Shown: positions 1-11,088, numbered from the stretch's first letter. The stretch is DNA of 64,000 nt from Tritrichomonas musculus (GCA_039105265.1 JAPFFF010000047.1:310001-374000), one strand, 5' to 3'. Notes: a model not told the origin generated them from the letters alone. Program-made: numbers and translations.

Positions 1-3000
1 CTTCTTGCTTTTCTCGGCCTCTTCTTTATACACGTTGGACTTCTTGTAGATTTCGTCCTGTGTCTTTTTCAAGTCAGCTATGAGCTCATTCATTTCGTCC
101 AACTTTTTCTGAGAGTTAGCGATAGACTCTTGAATTGTTTGCAATGCCTGTTCGACGTCATTTCCGTTGTAACCGATGCCCTGTGCCTGCTTTATAAGTA
201 TGTTAATTCTCTGTTTATCGGCGGCTGCATTTTTATTCAATTTTTCAATCTGTGACAAGATCGAGTCCATTGTCGAGCTCTCCAAAGGAAACTTGATTAA
301 ATTGTCGTCGATAATGATACCTTCGCACTTATGCAAGACGTTTGACATTTGATCAGAACCGATTTGAATCTGTTTACTCATTTTTTCATTCTTCTTTTTC
401 ATTGAATCAACAGCCTCCTTTATTTGGCCGGCCGAAGTTACCTTCAAAAGGTCCATTATTGAATTTTCAATTTGGTCGTGGTAATTCAATTTTTCAGTCA
501 ATTCTTCAATTTTTGAATTGGCCTCCGATAAACTTTTCTGAGTGTTTGAATTGTGGTTTTTATCATTGGTCAATTCTTCAATTTGGCTTTCGTATTCGCT
601 TATCTTGTTCTTCATTTTCTTGAAAATAGCCGGAAGCTCGTCTATTGAATTGAGCCCCATTGATTCAGCGTCCTTGAGTGTCTTGTTCTTGAACGATTCA
701 AGGTCGTTTGTCTTCTTGGTTAGATCGGCTATTTGAAGGCCCAAATTTTTAATTTTGTTTTGTGCTTCAGTTAAAGTTTCATTCAACTTCTTCCTCTTTT
801 CTTTGCCTTTCTCAATTTTGTCTTTCATTCCGGCGACAAGTTGAGGCAATTCGTCAAGAGAAGAGACTCCGCATTTACTCATGATTTCCTTTGTGATTTC
901 AGCGTTACTATTTTTCTCTTTTTCAAGATTTGAAGCAGCTTCATTGTTGTTCTTCAATTCTTCTTTCAGGCTGCTTATCAAAGACTTGTTTTGACGTGCT
1001 TCGGACTTTAATTGATTCAGATCTTTCTCTATTTTGTCATTTTTGTTTTTCAATGATTCGTTGTTTTTCAGTTGTTGCTCAATTGAATTTTCAAGCTGTG
1101 ACTTACTTCTTTTGAGTTCATTGATTTCATCAACTTTGGCATTTAAAAGATCATTCAAAGCTGAAGGGAATTGACTAAAATCTTGGAATTCAATCAATTC
1201 ATGAAGATCATGAATGATTGATTCAGTTGTGCTGATGTTTGCCTTCAATTCTTCAATTTGATTCTTTAAATCAATCACTTGTTGATCACTCGTCTTTTGT
1301 GATTCAGACAGTTTTTCACTCTGTAATTGCATCTTCTTCAATTGCTCTCCATTTGATTGTATCGTCTTCTTTTGTGATTCACATTGAAGACGAAGTTTAT
1401 TCAATTCACTTTGAAGTGAATCATTTTGTTGTTTGTTTTCAATTTCTTTCTTTTCAGATTCCAAAACTTGATTCTGCAAAGATTCAAGTTTTTGCTTGAG
1501 ATTTGAAATGTCATCGAAATCGATGATATCTTTTAAATCGTCGATTTCTTTCTGATATTTTTCGAATTCGGATTTAATTGCTTCTTTTTCTTGCTTTTCG
1601 TCGTTGAATTGCTTTGTGATTCCTTCCAATTGTGTCTTTAAAGAAGTGATTGAATTGTTCGCCTGTTGAAGTTGACGAGCAATTTCACTCTTCGATGAAT
1701 TGACGTCTTTCAATTCCTTGATTTTGGACTTGTCATTTTCTATTTCTTGCTTCAATGATTCAATGAGCTGTGGGAGTTGTTCAAGTGAAGAGACTCCGCA
1801 TTTATTAATGATTTCTTGCATCATTTCAGCATTGCTGTTTCTTTCTTTTTCAAGATTAGAAGCTGTTTCTTTATTGTTCTTTAGTTCTTCTTGCAAATTG
1901 TCAATGGATTCCTTGTATGAACGTGCTTCTGTTTTCATCTTGTTCAAGTCACTTTCAAGCTTCTCTGATCGGCCTTTCATAGCCTCGTTGTTTTGTTGCT
2001 GTTTCTTTGTCATCGTTTCAAGTTGTGAAATGTTCCTCTTTAACTGACTTATCTCTTGATTTTGTGAGCTTAAAAGGTCACTTAAAGCCGATGGAAACTG
2101 CTCAAATTCTTGGAATTCAATCAAATTGTGAAGTTCATTTATGACGCCATTTATCGATTCAATTTTTTCAGTGGCTTCTTTCAATTGCTTTGAAATTTTT
2201 GTGATTTGGCTCTCATTCCCTTTGGTGGTCTGTTCAAGCTTGCTTTGGCATGAAGCCAGTTCTTCATTGCTGTGCTGAATCTGACGTTTTTGGCTTTCAT
2301 TTTGTGCTTTCAATTTCTTCAGTTCGCCTTCGTTCAAAGAGATTTGTTGCTTCATCTCTCGAATTTGCTGTTCGTTTTCAGAAGTCTTGTTTTGAAGCTT
2401 AGAAAGCTTGTCTTTCAGGTCGTCAGGATCGTCGTATTTAATGAACTCTTTGAAGGTTGAAACTTCCTTTTGAACCTGATCAAAACTTGCCTTAATTGAA
2501 TCAAAATCGTCACTTTTTTCTTTCAATTGAGTCGACAAGCCTTCGTTTTGTGACTTCAATCTTTCGTTTTCAGACTTGGTCTGCTGAAGTTCATTTAAGA
2601 TGTTTTTAGAAGACTTGTTGGAATTGAGTAATTCAGACTTCAACTTTGTCAATTCGGCGTTCATTGTTTCAAACTTCGTTGAAAGCATTTCATTTGAAAA
2701 TTGCTGATTTGAAAGGCTGTTTTTAGTCTGATCCAGTGAACGTTTCAATTCATCGTTCTCTTCAGAAGAAGAGCGAATGATTCTTGACAAAATGGAAGGA
2801 AATTCAGAGAAATCTTGAAATTCAACAAGTGAATGAAGTTGGTCAATTAAAGCCAAAACGGTTTTATACTTATCGTCAACATCACTAAGCTTTGATTGAA
2901 GAGAAGAAACTTGTTCATCTTTCTCTTTTTGTAAAGAGCTTAACTTCTTTTGATACTGACTAATTTCTTCATTATTACTCTGAATTTGTTTCTTTTGAAT

Positions 3001-6000
3001 CTCGTTAGAATTTCTCAATTTATTCAATTCATTCTCTCTTTCAGAACTCTTCTTGCTAAAGTCCAAATTCCTCATTTCATGCTCTGATATCTGTCTTGTG
3101 ATTTCGTCAAGTTTGTCCTTCAAATCAGAAAGATTGGTGAAGTCAAAGACATCTCTCAATTTTTGAATACTTGATTGAATATCTTCAAGTTCTTGCTTAC
3201 AACTTTCATGCTGTTCTTTCTCTTCTTCGTAGTGTTTTTGTATGTCTTCAAGCTGCGCTTTCAAGCCAGAAACAGAGATGTTTTGGGCAGACAATTGTCT
3301 TGATAATTCTGCCTTTTCTTTTGACAATGAATCATTCTCAACAACTGTTTTATTAAGCTTTTCTTCAGTGTTTTTCAGCTTGCTTTCAAGTAGGTCAATT
3401 TGATTGGTCAATTTAGTAATGTTGTTTTTCTCAATGAGAAGTTGATTTGATGATTCATCGTAAGAAGAAGAAGCCTGTTTATTCTTCTCTTTCAATTTCT
3501 CATTTTCTGACGATAGATGGTTAGTTGTTGCATTCAATTCTTCCACTTTTCTATTCAAATTATAAATTTCTTTTTTGTTGTTGATTTGTTCTTCATTCAA
3601 TTTTGAGAGGTTCTCTTTCAATATTTTCTTCTTCTGTTTCTTGGCAGCGATTTTTGATTCTAATGAAGAAATTGTATTTTGTGAATCTTGGAGCAATTTC
3701 TTCATTTGAATTTTTTCTTTCTTTAAGTTCTCAATTATTTGAGACTCCTTTGAATTTGATTCAATGTAAGATTGAACTTTTTCTTCCAGTTTTGAATTCT
3801 TTTTCTGTAACTTTTCAATGGTCGAATTGGCCTCTTTAATTTGATGTTCTAAACCGTTATGGTCGGTTTGTGTATTTGATAATTGGTTCAATAAAGAGTC
3901 GTTATCTTCAGTCAGTTGTTTGATCTTCTCTTCGAGTAAATCGCACTTTTCTGACAACGATCTATTTTGCTCTTTTTCGGACTCAATTGAAAGGTTCATT
4001 GTTTGCTGTGATTTTGAGAGGTCTTCAATTTGGTTGGTTAAGTTCAAATTGTCACTTTTTGATAAATTTATTTTGGCTTCCATATTCGACAATTTTTCAT
4101 TCAAGTTGTCAAGTTGTGTCAGCGTGTTGGTTGCAGCATCCATCAGCAAATCGTTCGACTGAACTTTGAACAACTTGAAGAGGTTTTCAATGACAAATTG
4201 CAAACTGCTTCTCTGTTCGTTTGCTCTCTTTGTCAGCTGTTTTTCATTGTTGATTTCTTTCTCATAGTTGGACAAACGTTGTGTCATTTCGGCTTCAGTT
4301 TTGCTCAATTTTTCATTAAGGTCTCTGTTTGTTGTTTCAAGTGACAAAATCCTCCTTTGCAACTCGACTCTTTGGACGTCGATTTGTGATTTCAATGCCT
4401 GATTGGTGTCGAGAAGCTCATGCTTCAATTTGCTTAATTTAATGTTCTTTGTTGTTATGTGTGATGCCTGTTGTTGAAGAGGAATCAACTCGTTATTGAC
4501 ACGTTTTTTCAATTCAACATTGTCAAGTCTCAATTGTTGATTTTCAGTACGAAGAGATTCCAGTTCACTGTTCTTATCGTTCAGTATTCTTTGCGTGTCA
4601 ACTGAAGATTGAATCAAGCTTGAGTTTTCTCCACGAATCTTCTCTATTTCGCCTTGCATTTGTTGTGCTTCATTTGAAAACTTTTCAGCAATTGACTCGT
4701 TCTGTGCAACCATCAAATCTTTCTGAGAAGTGACGTCTTGGATCAATGACAAAAGACGGTTAATTTCTTCCTCATTTTCCTGAATTGTTCCTTTATGTAA
4801 GGTCAAATTATGAAGTAACTCGTCAATTTTTTCTTTTTGTGATTTAACGAGATCTTCAAGAGACGATCTTTTCTCTTTTAATTCGGCCAAATTTATATTC
4901 AAATTTGCCAATTTTTCTTCTTGGCTTTTAATTATTTCATTTTGCTTTTCAATTTGTTGAGTTTTGTTTATCAGGTCCAGTTTTTGAGAGATATTATCTC
5001 TATCGGTCTGAATTTCATTCAATTGATTTTGAATGACTTTGAATTCATTGGCCCTTTGAATGTCGGCTTTTTGAAGGGAATTGATCAGTTCATCTTTTTC
5101 AATTAACAACGTTTGGAGTGACTCGTTCTTCTCACTCAAGATTGACAAAGATTCGTTTAAATTGCTCGATTCAATGTGTGTCTTTTCGAACTGTTGAATC
5201 AGCTGTTCTTTGTCTGTTTCAAGTTGAGTTATTGTTGATTTCATTTGCTCGTTTTCTTGCTGTGTTTCGGAGAGAATTTCTTTTGATTTTCTCAATTCTT
5301 CGCGTAATGAAGAGTTCTCAATTTTCATTGATTTCAACTTTTTCTTCCTCATGTCAGAGATCATTGAAATGTGGTCAAAGTCGCTCTGAAGGATTGACTG
5401 TTCGTTGATTCCGTTAGAAATTTGATTAGAGAACTTTTCTAAAGAAAAAGTTATTTCTTGATTTTCTTTTTCCAACTGATTAACTCGACTTTTTGAGAGA
5501 GAAAGTTCACGTTTTAATGACTCTATTTCTGTGGCTTGGTCATCTAAGTCTTTCATCGTTAATGAACTTTTTGATAAGGAATTCTCTGCTTCTAAAATTT
5601 GGATTTTTTGTTGCTGATCTTTGACTTCTTTTTTAAGTTTTTTTATTTCTTTCCCTTTTGAATCTATCATCTGTTGTGTTTGCTTATTAACTTCGACTAT
5701 CTCTGATAATGATTGCCTTGAATGGTCATTTTCTGACGATACTAAATTGAGCTTCCTTTTCAATGAATTAATGAGAGCTTTTTGTGATTGAATTACATCG
5801 TTTTTTTCTTCAATAACTTTCTCTAAATCTGACCGCATTGAATCTGAGTCCTTAAGTTGACTTTGGGAATATTGTATCGTTTCTTGTAACTGCTTTTCAA
5901 GGTTATTTATTCGATCTTTTTGATCTGTAGTTTTTAATAAGTTCATTTGATCTGTAAGTTTTATTACTTTTTGCTCCATTTGTGTCATCTTTTCTTTGCG

Positions 6001-6543
6001 ACTTTGTTCACGCATTTTTAATGTTTTGATTTGCGTAATGAGCTTTTGGTTGTATATATTAGTGGAATCCATCGCATGTATGATTGTGAGTTTAAGCTCG
6101 TCTTGATGATTCTGGAAAATGGCAATAAAATCAGATATTAATGAATAAACCGAGGTTTTTAAAATGCCATTTTGGCATTTAAGTTGACTAACATAAGATC
6201 GTAATACGCATAGTTGATTGGAATAAAAAAATAAATCGAATTTTGCACTAAAACGGTTGTTTAAAGTTTTTTGGCCATTTTGATAATCGATTATTTGCTT
6301 TAAACGTTTTTGCATTGATTGAAATTCAGCCGTAGTATGAGTATTTTCTTGTTTTATTATCTCGATTAAGTACGAAATAAACGATTCTTTTTCATCTTTA
6401 AGCGTCGAAATAACCATTTTATCAATGTTGTTGGCAATAGTCTGGTAATTTTGAACTTGCAACTGCTCTAAAATCGCGTTTAATGAAGAAACAAATGTTT
6501 TGCGTCTTTTTTGATAGATAACAGTTGGATATGTTTGCGACAT
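1..6543 (-). CDS. Giant coiled-coil protein, N-terminal 2181 residues (runs off left edge)
   Basis: An uninterrupted minus-strand frame starts at the ATG at 6541-6543 and leaves the window at base 1 without a stop. Residues 1 to about 150 are not strongly heptad-like and may form a small globular head. From about residue 190 onward the protein is almost pure Glu/Lys/Gln/Leu/Ser coiled coil. Near-repeated segments occur in the last third: LIEFQDFSQFPSALNDLL-type blocks at about 1150-1216, 2073-2135 and 2781-2850, and KCGVSSL blocks near 850-885 and 1768-1806. Trichomonad genomes hold many such proteins, often labelled 'viral A-type inclusion protein' only because of coiled-coil similarity. A cytoskeletal, Golgi-tether or centrosomal role is possible, but the sequence does not decide. 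Confidence 0.85.
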   Translation of the reverse strand, partial: MSQTYPTVIYQKRRKTFVSSLNAILEQLQVQNYQTIANNIDKMVISTLKDEKESFISYLIEIIKQENTHTTAEFQSMQKRLKQIIDYQNGQKTLNNRFSAKFDLFFYSNQLCVLRSYVSQLKCQNGILKTSVYSLISDFIAIFQNHQDELKLTIIHAMDSTNIYNQKLITQIKTLKMREQSRKEKMTQMEQKVIKLTDQMNLLKTTDQKDRINNLEKQLQETIQYSQSQLKDSDSMRSDLEKVIEEKNDVIQSQKALINSLKRKLNLVSSENDHSRQSLSEIVEVNKQTQQMIDSKGKEIKKLKKEVKDQQQKIQILEAENSLSKSSLTMKDLDDQATEIESLKRELSLSKSRVNQLEKENQEITFSLEKFSNQISNGINEQSILQSDFDHISMISDMRKKKLKSMKIENSSLREELRKSKEILSETQQENEQMKSTITQLETDKEQLIQQFEKTHIESSNLNESLSILSEKNESLQTLLIEKDELINSLQKADIQRANEFKVIQNQLNEIQTDRDNISQKLDLINKTQQIEKQNEIIKSQEEKLANLNINLAELKEKRSSLEDLVKSQKEKIDELLHNLTLHKGTIQENEEEINRLLSLIQDVTSQKDLMVAQNESIAEKFSNEAQQMQGEIEKIRGENSSLIQSSVDTQRILNDKNSELESLRTENQQLRLDNVELKKRVNNELIPLQQQASHITTKNIKLSKLKHELLDTNQALKSQIDVQRVELQRRILSLETTNRDLNEKLSKTEAEMTQRLSNYEKEINNEKQLTKRANEQRSSLQFVIENLFKLFKVQSNDLLMDAATNTLTQLDNLNEKLSNMEAKINLSKSDNLNLTNQIEDLSKSQQTMNLSIESEKEQNRSLSEKCDLLEEKIKQLTEDNDSLLNQLSNTQTDHNGLEHQIKEANSTIEKLQKKNSKLEEKVQSYIESNSKESQIIENLKKEKIQMKKLLQDSQNTISSLESKIAAKKQKKKILKENLSKLNEEQINNKKEIYNLNRKVEELNATTNHLSSENEKLKEKNKQASSSYDESSNQLLIEKNNITKLTNQIDLLESKLKNTEEKLNKTVVENDSLSKEKAELSRQLSAQNISVSGLKAQLEDIQKHYEEEKEQHESCKQELEDIQSSIQKLRDVFDFTNLSDLKDKLDEITRQISEHEMRNLDFSKKSSERENELNKLRNSNEIQKKQIQSNNEEISQYQKKLSSLQKEKDEQVSSLQSKLSDVDDKYKTVLALIDQLHSLVEFQDFSEFPSILSRIIRSSSEENDELKRSLDQTKNSLSNQQFSNEMLSTKFETMNAELTKLKSELLNSNKSSKNILNELQQTKSENERLKSQNEGLSTQLKEKSDDFDSIKASFDQVQKEVSTFKEFIKYDDPDDLKDKLSKLQNKTSENEQQIREMKQQISLNEGELKKLKAQNESQKRQIQHSNEELASCQSKLEQTTKGNESQITKISKQLKEATEKIESINGVINELHNLIEFQEFEQFPSALSDLLSSQNQEISQLKRNISQLETMTKKQQQNNEAMKGRSEKLESDLNKMKTEARSYKESIDNLQEELKNNKETASNLEKERNSNAEMMQEIINKCGVSSLEQLPQLIESLKQEIENDKSKIKELKDVNSSKSEIARQLQQANNSITSLKTQLEGITKQFNDEKQEKEAIKSEFEKYQKEIDDLKDIIDFDDISNLKQKLESLQNQVLESEKKEIENKQQNDSLQSELNKLRLQCESQKKTIQSNGEQLKKMQLQSEKLSESQKTSDQQVIDLKNQIEELKANISTTESIIHDLHELIEFQDFSQFPSALNDLLNAKVDEINELKRSKSQLENSIEQQLKNNESLKNKNDKIEKDLNQLKSEARQNKSLISSLKEELKNNNEAASNLEKEKNSNAEITKEIMSKCGVSSLDELPQLVAGMKDKIEKGKEKRKKLNETLTEAQNKIKNLGLQIADLTKKTNDLESFKNKTLKDAESMGLNSIDELPAIFKKMKNKISEYESQIEELTNDKNHNSNTQKSLSEANSKIEELTEKLNYHDQIENSIMDLLKVTSAGQIKEAVDSMKKKNEKMSKQIQIGSDQMSNVLHKCEGIIIDDNLIKFPLESSTMDSILSQIEKLNKNAAADKQRINILIKQAQGIGYNGNDVEQALQTIQESIANSQKKLDEMNELIADLKKTQDEIYKKSNVYKEEAEKSKK

Positions 6544-6721
6544 TTGTATAAGAAAAAGAAAACTAAGGCGATTTTGTTATTGATTAAAATTTTTAATTTT
6601 TTAAATTAAATTTAATCGTATTATTTGAAATTCCCGCCTTTTTCTAAAAATTTTTGAAATAAAAAATGTACATTTATTTATCTTTGTAATTTAAACAGAA
6701 ATATGCTTAAAAAAAAATAAA

Positions 6722-8002
6722 TTAGCATAAGTTACCAAACGCATCATTAAAAACTCGAAAGTTTTCTGATCTCTTACCAAGAATAGCAAAAGATACTTTA
6801 ACAAAATATTTACCAAATCCTTCATCAACTAAGATCTTTTTGAAGAATTTACTTACTATTTTAGGATCATTTTCGAATACGCCACAACCATACGCACCAA
6901 GAACTATTGCATCATTTCCATTATTAATTGCCACAGCTAAAATTTTTCTCATTCGTTTCTGTAGAATTTTTTCATATCCTTTCCACTTGAGTAATAAGCT
7001 CGGAGTACATGAGCGATTAATATTCTGAAGATTTGGAGCTGCAGATGTAATGATTGATACTAAGAATATTTCGCTTTGGCTGAGCAATCTCTCGCAAAAA
7101 GAACTGCGAAAAACTGGAACTCTTGATGAATAAATCATATAATCATTATATAAATCATCTGTGCAATTCTTATTATATTTATACATCGGATTGTCTTTAA
7201 TGGTCGCATATAATGCAGATTGTCTTGATAATGATTCTTCTTGAGCATTTCTCCCGTTTAAAAAGCCACCACCTGGTTTTGTGGCTGATGCAAAATTTAG
7301 AACGCATGTTTTATGCTTAAAATGTTCTTGAGTGCATAATTTTCTAGCAACTGCAAATGAAGAGTCTGCAACAACTTCAAATTTGCACATTTTGGAATGA
7401 GGCCTAATGGATTTTTTAATTTCCACAGCAATATCGGGTTTGTATGTTTGGGTATATTTGATGGAATTTTTAATTTGAAGTTCTATATCAACATGTTCGA
7501 TTGATCGATGGTGGCGAATTGTATATTTACCAATTTTTGGTCCATCACTAATAATTTGTACTGTTTTTTCAGCTATGTATTTTCTGCCTCTTTGAGTTTT
7601 TGTACTAACTCTATAATCTGAGTCGCATTTTTGACTTTGCTTGTTCATTGCATTTCTTGATTGGTCTGGAAAAGATGGCGAATTATGCGTACTCCTTCTG
7701 CTTCCATCATAATCGCAATCACGTTCTTCATATCTTTGTGAATTATCACTGTATTGTTCAGAATAAGCAAAATCATATTCTGAACTATTATCATCATTAT
7801 CATCACCGGAATAATCGATATCGCTGTTATTATTACTGTCATAACCATTATTCCAATTGTTATCGTCATTATTGCCTTTATCATCATTATCAATATCATC
7901 AATATCATCATTATCATTTTGTCTTCTCTGATTCGGAATATATCTTTGATTTGAGGATTTATTTGTTTTTTTATTATGAGTATTATGCTGCCTTGCATTC
8001 AT
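6722..8002 (-). CDS. Bacterial-type poly(ADP-ribose) glycohydrolase (DUF2263/TIGR02452 family)
   Basis: The 426-residue protein has an Asn/Asp/Ser-rich, probably disordered N-terminus (about 1-120) and a macrodomain-like catalytic region from about residue 200 to the end. The diagnostic signature GGG-x7-QEE is present as GGGFLNGRNAQEE around residue 244. In bacterial-type PARG the two Glu residues bind and cleave the ribose-ribose bond of poly(ADP-ribose). Downstream, LGAYGCGVFENDP matches the conserved Gly-rich AYGCGxFxN block of the family. The expected role is removal of poly(ADP-ribose) from proteins in the nucleus or cytosol. The start is the ATG at 8000-8002. A short spacer separates it from the coiled-coil gene, also on the minus strand. 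The family assignment is strong; activity is inferred. Confidence 0.88.
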   Translation of the reverse strand: MNARQHNTHNKKTNKSSNQRYIPNQRRQNDNDDIDDIDNDDKGNNDDNNWNNGYDSNNNSDIDYSGDDNDDNSSEYDFAYSEQYSDNSQRYEERDCDYDGSRRSTHNSPSFPDQSRNAMNKQSQKCDSDYRVSTKTQRGRKYIAEKTVQIISDGPKIGKYTIRHHRSIEHVDIELQIKNSIKYTQTYKPDIAVEIKKSIRPHSKMCKFEVVADSSFAVARKLCTQEHFKHKTCVLNFASATKPGGGFLNGRNAQEESLSRQSALYATIKDNPMYKYNKNCTDDLYNDYMIYSSRVPVFRSSFCERLLSQSEIFLVSIITSAAPNLQNINRSCTPSLLLKWKGYEKILQKRMRKILAVAINNGNDAIVLGAYGCGVFENDPKIVSKFFKKILVDEGFGKYFVKVSFAILGKRSENFRVFNDAFGNLC

Positions 8003-8067
8003 TTAAAATAATTTATTCTTTGAAAAAAATTAATTTGGTTAAGTTTCAAAAAAAAAGAGTTCGTTAA

Positions 8068-8320
8068 CTTAAAAAAAAATTACCGTTATTTCAATTTCAC
8101 AAACAAAATATATTAATGGTAATAACCAAAAAAAAAAAAAAAAAAGAGCAAGTTACACAAAATATGTTTTTTAAACAAAAAAAATTAATTTCCGACATTT
8201 ATAATTTGATTCAACTATTATCATGTTTTGGTTATATATATCATTAAAATAAACATTTTAATGGAAATACAATTAAATTCTGAGAAATTAAAAAGGATTA
8301 TGATAATAATAATGAACAAT
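8068..8320. other. AT-rich intergenic spacer
   Basis: About 250 bases of A/T-rich sequence with an 18-base A run near 8130. I see no gene or RNA in it. It must hold the promoter of the glycohydrolase gene and the 3' end of the phosphatase gene. Confidence 0.5.
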
Positions 8321-9754
8321 TTAAAAGTCATAATCGCTCTTACATATTGTAGTATCTTTTTTGATTTTTGGATCATCAAAATCATTTAAAGAAGAAGAAC
8401 TGTAAAGTCTTGGTCTCACATTTGAGCATTGTAAAACTTTTTTCGAATTAGTTATAAATTTTGGTTTAACAATTGTTGGTAATCTAAAAGAATTCTGTTG
8501 TGGAAGAAAGTCATTTAATCTCTTAGTATTAAGTTGATTCCCAGAACTACTGTTAAGAGGCATTCTAAATGATCCTGTGGAAAATAACTTTGGATGGTTT
8601 AAAGAAAAACAATTTTTGATTTTCTTTTCACCTTGATTCAAAGGTTGAACTTTATAATATGCAGTATCATATTTTTGTAAACGGCAAAGTGGAGGAAATG
8701 TTGTCACTTTAATTGAATCATCTTCTTGGAAAAGTTGTAAAATAGCTGAAGAATTTCCCATTTCTTTATCGTAGGAAGAGGCGGAAAAAATAGTTATGCA
8801 TTTATCACCAAAATTCTTAACGGATCCTTTTTTAACGCATTGATGCCCACGAATTATTCTTGTAAGTGAGCTTTTATTCAAAAAATTAGTAGTTGACTCT
8901 CGGTTAAATAAAAATCCACGGCCTCTCAAATTTTCTTCGAATTGCTTAGAGCTATGTGAAGGGTCACTCCAAACAAGATCAGAATTTTCTTCAAATGTAT
9001 TGATTGGGCGTTGAATTGATGAATGAATAAACTCAACATGCTCCAATTTGGGACTTATTCCACCATGAATGCAAAATGTTGTTAAATTTAAAATTGCAGC
9101 GATTGGTAAAAATGAAAAAGTATGAATAAAAGCATCATAAAGTTTTTCTGTGTATTGATGGCAATTCATATCGTAAGTATGGTATTCTTCTTGATTTGAG
9201 GTATTCTTTTGTTTTTTTGGATCATGGTAGCTAATTATTTCGTCTTTAAAGCCGTAAAGACTGCATACAGCATCAAATTCATGATTACCTCGGATAAGAT
9301 AAAAAGAGTCAGGTCGCATCACTTTCATTGCGAATAAAATAGTAATGCACTCCAATGAGAAATTGCCACGATCAACATAATCGCCTAGAAATAGTACTTT
9401 TGAATCATTTTCTTGAATAAAATTTAATATCCGTAATAAATCATGTAAACTTCCATGAATATCTCCAACAATTATAAAGTCGCCATCAATTTCAAGAATG
9501 TTTTTTTCCTCCTCGAAAATTTGTTGAGCTTCTGAGCAAAGATCAATTAATAAATTTTCGTCAAAAGAAGGGATCGGTTCGCCATCTCTAGATTCATATC
9601 CAACATTAAGAAGCTTACTAAGGGAAAGATTGGTGATAGATGAATAAGCTGTTAATATATAAGAAGCAGACTTTGTGGAGGGCGTATTACTTATCAAAAG
9701 TAAAGAGTTTTGAGAAAAAAAAAAATATAATTTCGAGAAAAAGTGGCCGTCTTA
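8321..9754 (-). CDS. PP1-like Ser/Thr protein phosphatase with no visible ATG start
   Basis: The PPP-family motifs appear in order: GDIHGS (metal ligands), GDYVDRG, RGNHEF, HGGISP and IIRGHQ. The domain begins with SASYILTAYSS, close to trichomonad PP1-like proteins. The PP1 SAPNYCGEFDN loop is changed to SASSYDKEMGN, so inhibitor and substrate binding may differ. About 120 basic, Ser-rich residues follow the catalytic domain. The frame opens after a TAA at 9752-9754 and contains no ATG upstream of the catalytic core; the first near-cognate codon is a TTG at 9695-9697. Either translation starts at a non-ATG codon, or a short 5' exon is missed, or the start has been lost. All catalytic residues I can see are intact, so the enzyme domain itself looks functional. 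Confidence 0.85.
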
Positions 9755-9894
9755 AAGAAATAGAGGGCGTCACTTAACTTTTTATTCAATTTTTGTTTAA
9801 TATTATCAATTTTTTCATTAAAGTTCAGAATATTTTTCTGATAAAAATTAATAACGAGATTTTATACCCAAATATTTTGAAGGTTACCTTTTTA

Positions 9895-10280
9895 CTATCT
9901 ATTGATCAAAAAGTTGCAACGTATATTTTTGAATTATTTACTATACATAAAAAGTCGAAATCAAAATTTTAATAAAATCTCTAACTTTTTTGAGATATTA
10001 AAAAACAAAAACAATTTTTTTTAAATAAATAAAAAATAAAATATAGTAACAATTTAATATTTTATTATGTCTATAATTATAGATTTTATTTTCAAATTAT
10101 AACAAAATAATATTTAAAATAAAGTAAAATAAATAAAAACAATAGTTTGAATAGTTCTCAAAAGCTTTTTATTTATATCTCAAAAAAAAAGTTAGAGATT
10201 TTATTAAAATTTTGATTTCGACTTTTTATGTATAGTAAATAATTCAAAAATATACGTTGCAATTTTTCGATCAATAGATC
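9895..10280. repeat. Long inverted repeat, arms of about 105 bp
   Basis: The left arm (about 9895-9998) and the right arm (about 10175-10280) are reverse complements with only a few mismatches. Both contain the block TTGAATTATTTACTATACAT or its complement. The loop of about 175 bases is almost pure A/T. There is no coding sequence inside. The form fits a foldback or MITE-like non-autonomous DNA element, or a hairpin left by palindromic repair; no transposase supports either reading. Confidence 0.85.
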
Positions 10281-11088
10281 TTAAGGAGGTATGATGTCTC
10301 TCAAAAAAATGATCGTTCTATCAAAAATTGTGTGGTTTTCTGAATTTTATTTTAATTGTTTTTTGTTTTCTCACCTCACCACCAAAAAAGCGTTTATAAC
10401 TCTTTAAATACAAGTTTTCAAAAAATCTTTTTTTAGCAAATAGCATTTCAATCTAATCAATCTCGCGATCTAGGGAACCAAATTTACATTTTAATTCAAA
10501 ATGGTAAAATAAAAATTTTATATTTTTTTTTAAAGACCTGAATCAAAAATCAGGCTCCGACAAAGTCTTAGTTTTTTGTCAAAGTTAATAGATTATTTGC
10601 TAGTTTTTTTCCATATTTTTCACTCAAAATATTTTGAGGTAATGAAATTATTATTTCAATCTATACGCAAGGTAAAACCATTGTATTTGTATAATGTTTA
10701 ATAAAACTATATACCATGCTGAAAAAAGAGAAAAGGATTTTTCATTACTTGATCAATAAAATAATATTTAAAATTGTTTCTCTTTATTAATTATTTATGA
10801 TGAGTTGACTAATTTCTCATTCCATATTGTATTTATTGAACATAAATTTCGTTTTTTTCTTCTTCTTCTTTGATTTTTTGGAACAATTTCATATCGAAAT
10901 TTGAATAGAAAGAGAGGCATGTCAACCAAGAATAAACAATAAGCGAAACTCATAATTTAGGATTTAGATTATTAAAGCATCCATTAATAAAATTCTACCA
11001 AATCTGATTCGTTTCTTCGTTTGAGTTTCGAGTTTTTCCTCAAATTTGTTTTTTCTATAGACTAATTGAATTTTTTTCAATGATCATA

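Noticed and set aside
7648-8067. Plus-strand His/Tyr-rich open frame
   Set aside because: It is the antisense shadow of the low-complexity N-terminus of the glycohydrolase gene.
9895-10280. Inverted repeat as LTR or Polinton terminal repeat
   Set aside because: Arms are inverted, only 280 bp apart and enclose no genes.
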